Shown piece after piece: positions 57,001 to 64,000 of a DNA stretch of 64,000 bases (within the stretch, counting starts at the first letter, position 1; each line of letters begins with the position of its first letter). The DNA is from Microcoleus vaginatus PCC 9802 (GTDB lineage Bacteria > Cyanobacteriota > Cyanobacteriia > Cyanobacteriales > Microcoleaceae), in assembly GCA_022701275.1 (NCBI GenBank), contig CP031740.1:1933001-1997000 (forward strand). Direction: 5' to 3'. Both the position numbers and the translations under genes were made by a program. The notes beneath the pieces were generated by a model that was not told the origin of the DNA, searched no databases, and saw nothing but the letters and a program-made list of their open reading frames with translations.

Positions 57001-57375
57001 GATCGCGACAAACTAGCAGTTGTACCCGTTGTCAAGGAATTCTTAGAATTGGGTTTCAAAGTAGTCGCAACTCACGGGACACGCAAAGTTTTGCAAGAGC
57101 AAGGTTTAGAGGTAGATTTGGAATTGAAAATGCACGAAGGGCGGCCGAATTTGTTGGATTCGATCAAGAATGAGAAAATTCAACTAATTATCACCACACC
57201 TTCGGGCGAAGAATCCCGAGCCGACGGAATCTTTATCCGCCGCACAGCTTTGACTTACAAAATCCCGATTATTACGACAATAGCCGGTGCCAAAGCGACA
57301 GCAGCGGGAATTCGATCGCTCAAATCCAACCCGATGGAAGTAAAAGCAATTCAAGACTATTACCCGCAAATCTAG
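54064..57375 (+). CDS. carB: Carbamoyl-phosphate synthase large subunit
   Basis: 1103 residues from ATG 54064 ([21 protein letters not shown]), the standard start. Two homologous ATP-grasp halves: carboxy-phosphate domain with [20 protein letters not shown] and [19 protein letters not shown]; carbamoyl-phosphate domain with [20 protein letters not shown] and [14 protein letters not shown]-terminal MGS-like allosteric domain with [14 protein letters not shown]. Makes carbamoyl phosphate for arginine and pyrimidines with CarA, encoded elsewhere. Confidence 0.97.
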   Translation: MPRRQDLKKILLIGSGPIVIGQACEFDYSGTQACKALREEGFEVVLVNSNPATIMTDPETADRIYIEPLTPAILEQIIAKERPQAILPTMGGQTALNLAVAVAKNGVLEKYNVELIGAKLPAIEMAEDRLLFKEAMARIGVAVCPSGIANTLDEAKAIGHQIGSYPLIIRPAFTMGGTGGGISYNQEEFEEMAQGGIDASPVSQILIEQSLIGWKEYELEVMRDLADNVVIICSIENLDPMGVHTGDSITVAPAQTLTDKEYQRLRDASVKIIREIGVETGGSNIQFAVNPVNGDFIVIEMNPRVSRSSALASKATGFPIAKMAAKLAVGYSLDEISNDITKKTPASFEPTIDYVVTKIPRFAFEKFPGSEPTLTTQMKSVGEVMAIGRSFNESFQKALRGLETGRAGFGCDKPEKLPSLEQIRAGLRTPNPDRIFTVRHAMMMGMSVEDIFEFTGIDPWFLDKMQELLETEKFLKRTRLDQLTKETMFEVKQLGFSDRQIAYATKTSEDQVRAYRKQLGVVPIYKTVDTCAAEFEAFTPYYYSTYEAGAAIWDLGDEEKKISPVGHSLAPESEVLSSTKRKVMILGGGPNRIGQGIEFDYCCCHASYSLGEDGFETIMVNSNPETVSTDYDTSDRLYFEPLTKEDVLNIIEAENPEGIIIQFGGQTPLKLALPLQKALENHPDVQTKIWGTSPDSIDTAEDRERFEKILRELDIQQAANGLARSFEDALIVAQRIGYPVVVRPSYVLGGRAMEIVYSDTELERYMTYAVLVEPDHPILIDKFLENAIEVDVDAIADVTGNVTIGGIMEHIEEAGIHSGDSACSIPYQTLSDAALATIRRWTVELAKSLKVIGLMNIQFAVQGEQVFILEANPRASRTVPFVSKAIGVPLAKMASRVMSGKTLEALGFTEEIIPIHVSVKEAVLPFAKFPGADTLLGPEMRSTGEVMGIDTDFGKAFAKAQLGAGQMMPLFGTVLVSMRDRDKLAVVPVVKEFLELGFKVVATHGTRKVLQEQGLEVDLELKMHEGRPNLLDSIKNEKIQLIITTPSGEESRADGIFIRRTALTYKIPIITTIAGAKATAAGIRSLKSNPMEVKAIQDYYPQI

Positions 57376-57384
57376 ACTGCGAAA

Positions 57385-57475
57385 CACTCAAATGTAGGGT
57401 GTGCACCGCGCACCTTACCCACAACGTAGGGTGCGCACCACCAAAACCTAAACGTAGGGTGCGCACCACCACAAC
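57385..57475. repeat. GTAGGGTGCGCACCACC repeats
   Basis: Three imperfect copies of (A)CGTAGGGTGCGCACCACCA with AACCTAA spacers between carB and the convergent small membrane-protein gene. Spacing is irregular and no cas genes lie nearby. Confidence 0.88.
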
Positions 57476-57715
57476 CTAATCTGCATCAGAATCTAAAGCT
57501 CCGCTAGACAGCATCAACCTCGGCCAAACTAACAAGAAAAAACTCATCCAAGCTAATAAAGGAATCGCGACTAAAACAGTTATCCAAACAGTTTTAAATA
57601 AAAACCAACTACCGCTAATCAGACTCGTGCCAGTCAAAAGAATCGACCAAGGCTGACACCACCAAGGTTTGTAATTCCAAGGATTAATAGCTTTTTTTTC
57701 AGAAACAGATTTCAT
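57476..57715 (-). CDS. Small two-helix membrane protein (DUF6737-like)
   Basis: 79 residues: N-terminal NPWNYKPWWCQPWSI, then two hydrophobic helices (~25-43 and ~46-66), then an acidic tail. The W/P-rich opening is typical of a small cyanobacterial membrane-protein family (I recall DUF6737). Function unknown; possibly thylakoid or plasma membrane. Confidence 0.8.
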   Translation of the reverse strand: MKSVSEKKAINPWNYKPWWCQPWSILLTGTSLISGSWFLFKTVWITVLVAIPLLAWMSFFLLVWPRLMLSSGALDSDAD

Positions 57716-58022
57716 ATTTTAAGTTAGCTTTATTGAACAAAAAAAAGGCTCGAAGGTGAATTATTGCCTGACTGTGGGAATTATAAGATTGAACCTGACT
57801 TGGCAGTTCGGCGATTTGTCGATCGTACCACGGCAAGCAGCTACTTTCTGTTTTTTGACCGCAGGTATCCTATTCTTTAATCAAAAAGAGAAAATCGAAA
57901 ATCGATTGAGGTAAATGGTAAAATGCGATCGCCCTAGCAATTTGCACTTAAATTTGTTACTGACTTGATAGAGTAAAGTAACAAACCTAGAAATCGAGCC
58001 ATTCCCAGGTCAACCCCGAACC
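57716..58022. other. Promoter region of the TerY-type cluster
   Basis: About 307 bp between divergent genes with no frame of interest. It must contain the start signals for the VWA gene at 58023 and the small membrane gene; no specific operator was recognised. Confidence 0.55.
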
Positions 58023-58685
58023 ATGAGACTAGACGAAGCCGTAGAATTTGCCGAAAACCCAGAGCCACGCTGTCCCTGCGTCCTTCTGCTGGACACCTCC
58101 GGCTCCATGCAAGGCGCACCCATAGATGCCTTGAATGAGGGGCTGGAAATCTTTAGGAATGACCTAATTAAAGATGAACTAGCTAAAAAGCGAGTCGAAG
58201 TCGCGATTATTTCATTTGACAATCATATCAAAGTCGTGCAAGACTTCGTGACCGCCGACCAGTTCGAGACGCCACTGCTGACAGCTCAAGGACAAACCCA
58301 CATGGGCGCCGGCATTCAGCAAGCGCTAGACACCATTGCCGCCCGCAAATCCGAATACCGCAACAACGGCATTACCTACTACCGCCCGTGGGTATTTATG
58401 ATTACCGACGGCGAACCTCAAGGCGAATCCGACGATGTTGTGGAAATAGCAGCACAGCGGATTAAAGAGGAAGAAACTAACAAGCGCGTGGCATTTTTTG
58501 CAGTCGGAGTGGAAGGTGCTAATATCCCCCGTCTCGCGCAAATTGTCGAGCGCACGCCTGTAAAATTGAAAGGATTAGACTTTAGAGAGATGTTCATCTG
58601 GCTGTCGGCTAGTATGCAGAGAGTTTCTCACTCAAAAATTGATGAACAAGTAGCACTGCCGCCACCCGGATGGGGAACAGTTTAG
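58023..58685 (+). CDS. terY: TerY-like VWA domain protein
   Basis: 220 residues that are essentially one von Willebrand A domain. MIDAS: LLLDTSGSMQGAPI (DxSxS), Thr in GQTHMGAGI and Asp in FMITDGEPQGE. The C-terminus LPPPGWGTV is usual in TerY-type proteins. In TerY-P triads, VWA, PP2C and protein kinase act together in chemical-stress or phage-response systems. The PP2C and kinase genes follow on the same strand (58869 and 63666). Cytosolic, no signal peptide. Confidence 0.92.
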   Translation: MRLDEAVEFAENPEPRCPCVLLLDTSGSMQGAPIDALNEGLEIFRNDLIKDELAKKRVEVAIISFDNHIKVVQDFVTADQFETPLLTAQGQTHMGAGIQQALDTIAARKSEYRNNGITYYRPWVFMITDGEPQGESDDVVEIAAQRIKEEETNKRVAFFAVGVEGANIPRLAQIVERTPVKLKGLDFREMFIWLSASMQRVSHSKIDEQVALPPPGWGTV

Positions 58686-58728
58686 TCATTAGTCATTAGT
58701 CCTTAGTCATTGGTCATTAGTAAGTGAC

Positions 58729-58800
58729 AAGCGGTAAGGTGTGGTGTGCATCGCCCTACATAATAAGTAAGGTGTGGTGTGCATCGCACTACATAATTAG
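58729..58800. repeat. Tandem GGTGTGGTGTGCATCGC repeat
   Basis: Two copies of about 37 bp (AAGGTGTGGTGTGCATCGCC then CTACATAAT) between the VWA and PP2C genes, preceded by TTAGTCATTAG-type repeats. Spacer decoration; no gene. Confidence 0.85.
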
Positions 58801-58868
58801 GGATAAATAAACCCGCCCTGACTTTGCATAGTTGTGAATTTACGAAGTTTTGAATTAAAGAGTTATAA

Positions 58869-59642
58869 ATGCAGAATTCATCCTTTAATTGGCAAGTTGT
58901 AGCGGCATCGGTGATAGGTACGAGCCACGAAAAAAGATCGCAGCCCTGTCAAGATGCCCACTGCTGGCGTCTCTTGCCGAACGGTGTTTTGGTAGCCGCA
59001 GTTGCCGACGGCGCGGGCTCGGCAGCACTCGCAGAAGTTGGGGCGAAAATTGCTGTGGAAGCGGTTGTAGAAACGATTTGCGGGCAACAGGAAAGGCTGC
59101 CTCAAAATGACGACGAATGGCAGGTATTCTTAACAGCATCACTGCAAGTCGCGCGGACACAGGTGGAAGCAGAAGCGGCAGTGCGGGAAGTGGCTGCGAG
59201 AGATTTAGCCTGCACTTTAATTGCTGTTGTTGCTACGCCGGAATTAATCGCAGTTGCTCAAATCGGCGACGGTGCGGCGGTAGCAGGTGACAGTGCAGGA
59301 AATGCGATCGGCCTGACTGTACCTCCCTGCGGCGAATACATCAACGAAACCATTTTTTTGATTTCGCCGAATGCAATAGAAACAGCGCAATTTCAGGTAC
59401 TGCGGGAAAAACTGCGACACTTGGCCGTGTTTTCCGACGGCTTGCAAATGCTAGCTCTCAAAATTCCGGAAGGCACGCCGCACGGGCCGTTTTTTGCGCC
59501 TTTGTTTCGGTTTTCTGGCGAGTGGAAAGAAGAAGAAGATGCGAAACAGCAGTTAGAGTCATTTTTGCGATCGCCCCGCGTTTCCGAACGCACCGATGAT
59601 GACTTAACATTATTGTTAGCAACTTTTTCGAGTAATGTCTGA
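58869..59642 (+). CDS. PP2C-family serine/threonine phosphatase
   Basis: 257 residues. Metal motifs: HEKRSQPCQDAHCW, VAAVADGAGSAALAEVGA, AQIGDGAAVA, FSDGLQ and RTDDDLTLLLA, i.e. the conserved Asp residues of PPM phosphatases. No sensor domain. In TerY-P triads the phosphatase opposes the linked kinase. 38 bp before the membrane-protein gene. Confidence 0.93.
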   Translation: MQNSSFNWQVVAASVIGTSHEKRSQPCQDAHCWRLLPNGVLVAAVADGAGSAALAEVGAKIAVEAVVETICGQQERLPQNDDEWQVFLTASLQVARTQVEAEAAVREVAARDLACTLIAVVATPELIAVAQIGDGAAVAGDSAGNAIGLTVPPCGEYINETIFLISPNAIETAQFQVLREKLRHLAVFSDGLQMLALKIPEGTPHGPFFAPLFRFSGEWKEEEDAKQQLESFLRSPRVSERTDDDLTLLLATFSSNV

Positions 59643-59680
59643 TTTGTTCAAATCCACTTACAAAAGCCGGATAACAAATT

Positions 59681-60439
59681 ATGACTACTCAACGAATTAG
59701 TGCCATAAACTTGTTGCGAGACACCTTTGCTCTTGTGGGCGCTATATACCCAGCCCTGTTCAGGATAAACTCTCCCCATTTGATATATTTCGTGGTGAAT
59801 ACTTTTGGCGGAGATGCCATGCTGAATATTTATGGTATGACTCAACATGAACTAGAGGCAGCAAGTGTTTGTTGGGGCATTTTTTACTGGTTTTTGGCAG
59901 TTCCTTTCTTGTTTGGAGCTACTACTTTCTACACTTATCGAAGTTTTACTGGAAATCAAGTAACTGTGATTGCTGCTTTTATTCAAGCAAAAAAAAGATT
60001 GCTAAAACTTGTTGAGGTTTATTTATTGTCTGTGGTGCTGATTTTTACAGTCATTACGTGGTGTCTGCGGGGTTTTCCTTTGGTATGGTTAATAATTATA
60101 CAAATAATACTAATTCCGGGGCTTTATGTGTCATACCGCTTAATGTTTTTATTATATGCTATCGTCATTAATAACAATTCGGTGCTGGAAAGTTTTAAGA
60201 GCAGTTGGCAATTAACTAAAAGGCGCTGGTGGTTGGTATTTCGCTCGATGTTACTGATATATTTGGTATTTTTGGTGCCAGTAAGATGGATTTCTGAATT
60301 AATCGGTTTAAGATGGCCAAATTTGCTAGGAACTCAGCTTGTCGGTAATGTACTGGGATTTATAGCCGGACTACTGATTAATGTTTATTTGGTTTTATTG
60401 TACCAGCGCCTGCGGGAATCAGCAGCAGCTACTCAATAG
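59681..60439 (+). CDS. Multi-helix membrane protein inside the TerY-P locus
   Basis: 252 residues with about five hydrophobic segments (near 68-90, 115-135, 138-165, 190-210, 222-243). The pattern (SYRLMFLLYAIVINNNSVLE, FKSSWQLTKRRWWLVFRSML) resembles the glycerophosphoryl-diester-phosphodiesterase-type/YciC-like membrane family (integral proteins with repeated SW..T). Exact family unsure. Not a normal member of TerY-P triads; its co-orientation and 38-bp spacing suggest it is the envelope end of this version. Confidence 0.8.
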   Translation: MTTQRISAINLLRDTFALVGAIYPALFRINSPHLIYFVVNTFGGDAMLNIYGMTQHELEAASVCWGIFYWFLAVPFLFGATTFYTYRSFTGNQVTVIAAFIQAKKRLLKLVEVYLLSVVLIFTVITWCLRGFPLVWLIIIQIILIPGLYVSYRLMFLLYAIVINNNSVLESFKSSWQLTKRRWWLVFRSMLLIYLVFLVPVRWISELIGLRWPNLLGTQLVGNVLGFIAGLLINVYLVLLYQRLRESAAATQ

Positions 60440-60588
60440 ACATCTCCTCAAATAAAGTTAAGGGCTGGCAGGATACTTACCCACAAAAATTTTGCGATAT
60501 GTCTAATGAGCGGTGAAAATTTGGCGCGGTTCTATAATAAAATCGAGGTGTCAACAATTCTGGTTTAGTTTGTACAGTAGGTCGTCAT

Positions 60589-61281
60589 TTGCAAGCACAA
60601 GAGATTAAGGATCAGCTCAACTCCCTAATTAGCGACGCAGATCTAATAGATCCGAGTTTAGCGAGAAGATTGGATGAAATCAATCGCTGGGTGAAAGATG
60701 TTAAACCCGGTTCGCTAACTGCTAAGAAATTTGTGATGGCTTTTTTGCTGCAGCTTATCCGAGATTCTCAGGTTTGGCTGGCCGTTCAATCTCTACCTTC
60801 GGAAAGAGAACAAAAAGCCGCGTTTGAGTTAATGACGCCGGGGGAAAGGTATTGGTACAGCTATCTATTTCCTAAATGGCTGAGCGAAACCGATCGCAAA
60901 TTTTACATCTGGAAACAAAAACTGAAAGCTGGTAAATTCGATCCGGCTGACGATCTCGTCATTCGAGCGATCGCAGCCCGAATTGTCGATCGCCAAGGCA
61001 CTGTTTTTTATCGATATGTTGCCGATCTTTCTATGGCAACCGATTCCATCGTTAGCAACCGCCAACAGCAGCCCCTCTGCATTCAAGTGACTACTCTTTC
61101 GGATGAGTTCTCTGAACAAAAATATCACAATTGGCAACAAACTCTTCAAGATTGGGGGATTGACAGAGGATTATTTTTAAGTTATGATAAAAATGATGCA
61201 AATTTCTTGAACCAGTTAGTTAACATTGCATTATATAATAGTGATAATTTGCCTGCAGGTCGTTACCTCAAGTTCCCGTAA
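60589..61281 (+). CDS. Unknown protein, possible nuclease-like C-terminal part, TTG start
   Basis: 230 residues from TTG 60589 with AGGTC 7 bp upstream. Helical N-terminal half (KDQLNSLISDADLIDPSLAR, FVMAFLLQLIRDSQVWLA). C-terminal half (LVIRAIAARIVDRQGTVFYR, QPLCIQVTTLSDE, KYHNWQQTLQDWGIDRGLFL) has a strand pattern reminiscent of PD-(D/E)XK proteins, but without a clear catalytic lysine, so this is only a guess. Found between the membrane protein and the RNase III-like gene. Confidence 0.75.
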   Translation: MQAQEIKDQLNSLISDADLIDPSLARRLDEINRWVKDVKPGSLTAKKFVMAFLLQLIRDSQVWLAVQSLPSEREQKAAFELMTPGERYWYSYLFPKWLSETDRKFYIWKQKLKAGKFDPADDLVIRAIAARIVDRQGTVFYRYVADLSMATDSIVSNRQQQPLCIQVTTLSDEFSEQKYHNWQQTLQDWGIDRGLFLSYDKNDANFLNQLVNIALYNSDNLPAGRYLKFP

Positions 61282-61634
61282 ATCAAGCAGATATGCTGCT
61301 GAGAATACTTCGACTGCTCCCAACTCGGTGAAAAAGAAATTTTGACTAACTCACATATTGCACCATTCTCGACAATGCCAAAAAGCTAGTACCCAGCCAG
61401 ATTCCCGCACAAGGGAAAACAGACTAAAATTATTCCTCCCCCTTTTCTGGTTCCGGGAGGGGTCTGCCAGACGGTGGCAACAGGTGCTTGATACGAAGGC
61501 TAAGCAACGGGAAGATTTACCGCAGCAATAAATCTTGTGAAATAACTAGCAACTCGGCCTAAATTGAATTGAGATTTGATTTAATCGCCGTGAATAGTTG
61601 GAAATAAAATCAAATTACATCAAAATCAAATACT
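61282..61634. other. Gene-free gap inside the TerY-P locus
   Basis: 353 bp with no convincing frame. It may carry a separate promoter for the RNase III-like gene. A CCCCTTTTCTGGTTCCGGGAGGGG stretch (about 61439-61462) can fold weakly. Confidence 0.5.
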
Positions 61635-63401
61635 ATGACTGTACAAGGTACGAACGCAGTTGAAAATAACTTGCAGAAAGTCTGGGAAGAATTGGAAGCC
61701 GCCAGAATAATGCAGGATGACTGGATGAATTACGGGGTAGATTTTGTAGATTTGTATGTGGAAGATGCTGGCGGTGATTGGTTGGAAAAGTGGGGAAAAT
61801 GTGAAGAAGAATTAGAGCTAATAAAAATTAAAAAGGTAGATATTGAAGCAGTCAAGACAGCGATCGACATTTCCAGCTTTCAGCAGACAAAATTGCTGGA
61901 AATCGCCTTGAATTGCCGTTACAATACCAGCGATTACCCCGATCGCCCCGAGGAGTCTCCCGCTTGGCAAGAGGTTAAGTACAAACGGCTGTCACTCTTA
62001 GGCGGAGCGATTTTCGGTGCAGTTGTTACCGATTACCTGTACCGCGAATATCCAGAACTCGCTCCCGATGCTATCTCAACTTTAAAAGCTCGTTTAGCAG
62101 ACCCGAAAAAGCTGGCGGAATTTGCACAAAATTTGAAATTAAACCAACTAGATTGGCGCGTCTGGAATCGGAAAAAAACAGACGAAAGCGAGTACAATAG
62201 ATTGCTTTCGGAGACTTTTGAGGCTTTGTTTGGCGCGATTTACTTGGAGTTAGACCGCGATTTTTTCCGTGGGGAAAACTGGCTGATTCAGCACTTGATT
62301 GAACCAAATGTTAGCCAGCATCTGGATCTAACTCAGCGGCGACAAATGGGGCTAGAAAACGAGGTGAAACGGCGGGAAATCCTGGGTGCGGATATTCTAG
62401 ATGCGATCGCGATCGACTATTTGTATCACCGCTTTCCCGAACGCAACAGCAGCCAGCTAACTCGCTGGAAAAATATGTTAGTGGCCAAAGAGATTTTCCC
62501 CAAAGACTTTAAGGCCAAATTAGGCAGTCATTACCTAGAGTTGGAGAGCAATTTCTCGCGTACCCGCGACTGGTTGGTGGATAACTTTATCAAAAGCGCA
62601 GTTGACGAACTGCTAGAGGAAAGCGACACTCAACCCGAATATCTGATTGATAGTGCCAACCCTGACTCGCTGCCAGAATTGGTCAGCCGGATTACCGACA
62701 AAAAGTGGAAAAATGAATTTGTGAGAGTTGTCAGCATTTTGCAACCGGCTGACGAAATTTTGCTGCTGATGCAACAAAAATTAGACAGTATGGCGGCTAA
62801 AGATGAAACCTTGCAGCAGTTGCTAATCTGGGCAAATCACAAGTCTCAGTTAGTGCAAAGGAATTTTAAACCAGTCGAAATTCGCGCTTTTTATGTTGCC
62901 TTAGTTTGCGTCCTCGATTTGGCTTTGACTCGCGTCCTCGATCCGAGTTTGAAGTTTGATAGATCGAAAGTTCGCAAGTTTCGGAATTGTTTGGCAAAAG
63001 CTGGAAAAAAGGTAGAATTTGCGGATGTTAACGAGTGTCTGAAATTTGCTTGTGATAATGATGTGGCGAGTATGTTGGTTGGCATTTTGGCGCTGGATAT
63101 TGAACCAGAACTTAAACAAATGCTGGCACAATTTCAGACTCAGATGCCTGATTTGCAAAACTGGAAAAAGTGGCGCAAAGAGTGCGGTTGCAGTTGGCTG
63201 GCAAAATTCAAAACAGCGATCGGCTACAATCGAGACTTTCGCCCCCAACAGAAAACTTTGCTGAAACAGTATTACTATGCCCAAAACTTGCTGGTGGAAT
63301 GCCTCAACAGCGATAATTGTCAGGTGACACCGGCCGTCAGACAAAAAATTGAGGATAAAATGTTGTTATTGTCGGTGGATTTGAAGCTGGTTCACATTTA
63401 A
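61635..63401 (+). CDS. Double RNase III-like protein with divergent active sites
   Basis: 588 residues. First RNase III-like fold ~85-225 (LLEIALNCRYN, YKRLSLLGGAIFGAVVTDYLY, LLSETFEALFGAIYLELDRDF); second ~230-320 (KRREILGADILDAIAIDYLY, LGSHYLELESNF, WLVDNFI). The canonical ERLEFLGDA signature is changed to KRLSLLGGA and RREILGADI, losing most metal ligands, while DAFEAL becomes ETFEAL. Residues ~330-588 are helical and unassigned. No dsRBD is seen. Perhaps an RNA-binding or inactivated nuclease domain in a TerY-P locus. Confidence 0.75.
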   Translation: MTVQGTNAVENNLQKVWEELEAARIMQDDWMNYGVDFVDLYVEDAGGDWLEKWGKCEEELELIKIKKVDIEAVKTAIDISSFQQTKLLEIALNCRYNTSDYPDRPEESPAWQEVKYKRLSLLGGAIFGAVVTDYLYREYPELAPDAISTLKARLADPKKLAEFAQNLKLNQLDWRVWNRKKTDESEYNRLLSETFEALFGAIYLELDRDFFRGENWLIQHLIEPNVSQHLDLTQRRQMGLENEVKRREILGADILDAIAIDYLYHRFPERNSSQLTRWKNMLVAKEIFPKDFKAKLGSHYLELESNFSRTRDWLVDNFIKSAVDELLEESDTQPEYLIDSANPDSLPELVSRITDKKWKNEFVRVVSILQPADEILLLMQQKLDSMAAKDETLQQLLIWANHKSQLVQRNFKPVEIRAFYVALVCVLDLALTRVLDPSLKFDRSKVRKFRNCLAKAGKKVEFADVNECLKFACDNDVASMLVGILALDIEPELKQMLAQFQTQMPDLQNWKKWRKECGCSWLAKFKTAIGYNRDFRPQQKTLLKQYYYAQNLLVECLNSDNCQVTPAVRQKIEDKMLLLSVDLKLVHI

Positions 63402-63412
63402 TTTTGATAGCG

Positions 63413-63570
63413 CGGACGGGCGGGGCGCCCATCCCACCAATGGACGGACGGGCGGGACGCCCATCCCACCAATGGAAACAGGGCTTACCCACTCCCACCC
63501 AAGAAACCGGGTTTTTTACCGAATCTGCGGGCTGCAACGCGTCTTTTGGTGAAAAACCCGGTTTCGACGC
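63413..63570. repeat. GACGGGCGGG 32-bp repeats and ACCCGGTTT palindrome
   Basis: Two copies (32 bp apart) of GGACGGGCGGGGCGCCCATC then CCACCAATG, followed by AAGAAACCGGGTTTTTT...AAAAACCCGGTTTCG, the same palindrome family as at 21568 and 24458. Confidence 0.85.
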
Positions 63571-63665
63571 ACCGGTGCCTAAGTCCTAACAAAGGTAAGA
63601 TTTAATGGGCAAGTCAAGTTTATTGAGTGATGGCTTCCAAATCCTGTATCCCATAACGGAATTCT

Positions 63666-64000
63666 ATGCAGTTGCAGCGCCAATTTAGCGGACAACTGAT
63701 TGCGATCGACACCAAAACCGCGATCGCCAGTGGCGGTGAAGGTCGCATCTACCCGATCGCCCAAGACTCGTCCCTTGTAGCAAAAATCTACCACAAACCG
63801 ACAGACGAAGACGGCGACAAACTCACAGTCATGTTCAGTATGCCGCCGGATGCGCCGATCGCCGAACCCGGGCACGCTTCCATTGCTTGGCCGATCGATT
63901 TGCTGCATACTGTCGGCGGGCGAGAAAAAATCGTCGGTTTTGTGATGCCGCGCGTCAACAAAGTGATGCCGGTACACACTTTCTACACTCCCAAAACCAG
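63666..64000 (+). CDS. Protein kinase of the TerY-P triad, cut by window end
   Basis: The first 111 codons are visible from ATG 63666 (MQLQRQFSGQLIAIDTKTAI). Glycine-rich loop ASGGEGRIYPI, catalytic Lys in LVAKIYHKP, then IAWPIDLLHTVGGREKIVGF with VMPRV, typical of the DNA-binding/helix-hairpin-helix kinases paired with TerY-like VWA and PP2C genes. The HRD and DFG motifs would lie outside the window. Confidence 0.88.
   Translation, partial: MQLQRQFSGQLIAIDTKTAIASGGEGRIYPIAQDSSLVAKIYHKPTDEDGDKLTVMFSMPPDAPIAEPGHASIAWPIDLLHTVGGREKIVGFVMPRVNKVMPVHTFYTPKT

Noticed and set aside
57385-57475. Short GTAGGGTGCGCACC repeats as a CRISPR remnant
   Set aside because: Irregular spacing, only three copies, no cas genes; typical dispersed intergenic repeats.

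Overview
The window is chromosomal DNA from a cyanobacterium, most likely a filamentous Oscillatoriales-type organism (Microcoleus/Oscillatoria/Phormidium relatives). This rests on the very frequent HIP1 octamer GCGATCGC, cyanobacterial families (CHAT-TPR proteins, pentapeptide proteins, Uma2 proteins, FdC2-like ferredoxin, phycobilin reductase relics) and many short dispersed repeats: heptamer TCTAAAA runs, CCTTCTT runs, and ACCCGGTTT palindromes. No rRNA is present. One tRNA (Ser, GGA) is seen.

Layout. 1-2.5 kb: an open-ended ribbon-helix-helix protein whose tail is built from nearly identical coiled-coil repeats, with a palindromic operator candidate just upstream. Behind it lie two decayed ferredoxin-dependent bilin reductase genes (a pebB pseudogene and a pebA-like 3' scrap). 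2.5-5.3 kb: HEAT-repeat protein, phosphodiester glycosidase-like protein and a truncated-looking pentapeptide membrane protein. 5.3-7.6 kb: a wrecked HigBA toxin-antitoxin locus. Only the end of the toxin gene remains, and the antitoxin is split by an IS200/IS605-type element with an intact TnpB and a frameshifted TnpA. 8-16 kb: tRNA-Ser, ferredoxin, thermonuclease lipoprotein, inositol monophosphatase family protein, J-domain/TPR protein, hisZ behind a duplicated leader, bacterial ferredoxin, Uma2 protein, JAMM peptidase and a MoeB-rhodanese fusion. 16-24.4 kb, minus strand: alaS, a CHAT protease with eight 46-residue TPR-like repeats, and two unfamiliar overlapping genes, one encoding a two-helix membrane protein.

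25.5-38.7 kb is a seven-gene plus-strand signalling cluster with mostly tiny gaps or overlaps. It encodes a coiled-coil protein, a large protein with a roadblock/longin-like segment, one membrane helix, BON-like repeats and an OmpA domain, a Ras-like small GTPase, a histidine kinase, a class III adenylate cyclase sharing the kinase's N-terminal module, a CBS-PAS-GAF-HisKA_2 kinase, and a receiver-histidine kinase. A unit linking an envelope anchor, a small GTPase, cAMP and phosphorelay is the first of two candidate new systems.

38.7-57.7 kb is mostly housekeeping and cyanobacterial orphans: FAD oxidoreductase with a microsatellite-encoded tail, DUF2231 protein, CutA, pentapeptide protein, VIT-VWA protein, Rpn relic, pyrG, an orphan internal-duplication protein, ROK kinase, TPR protein, MltA and carB. 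58-64 kb is the second candidate system. A TerY-like VWA protein, a PP2C phosphatase and a protein kinase (cut by the window end) form a TerY-P-type triad. Inserted between them are a multi-helix membrane protein, an orphan, and a protein with two RNase III-like folds whose catalytic positions are mostly lost.

All identifications come from reading the translations by eye. No database search was possible, so family names are recognition calls of varying strength.
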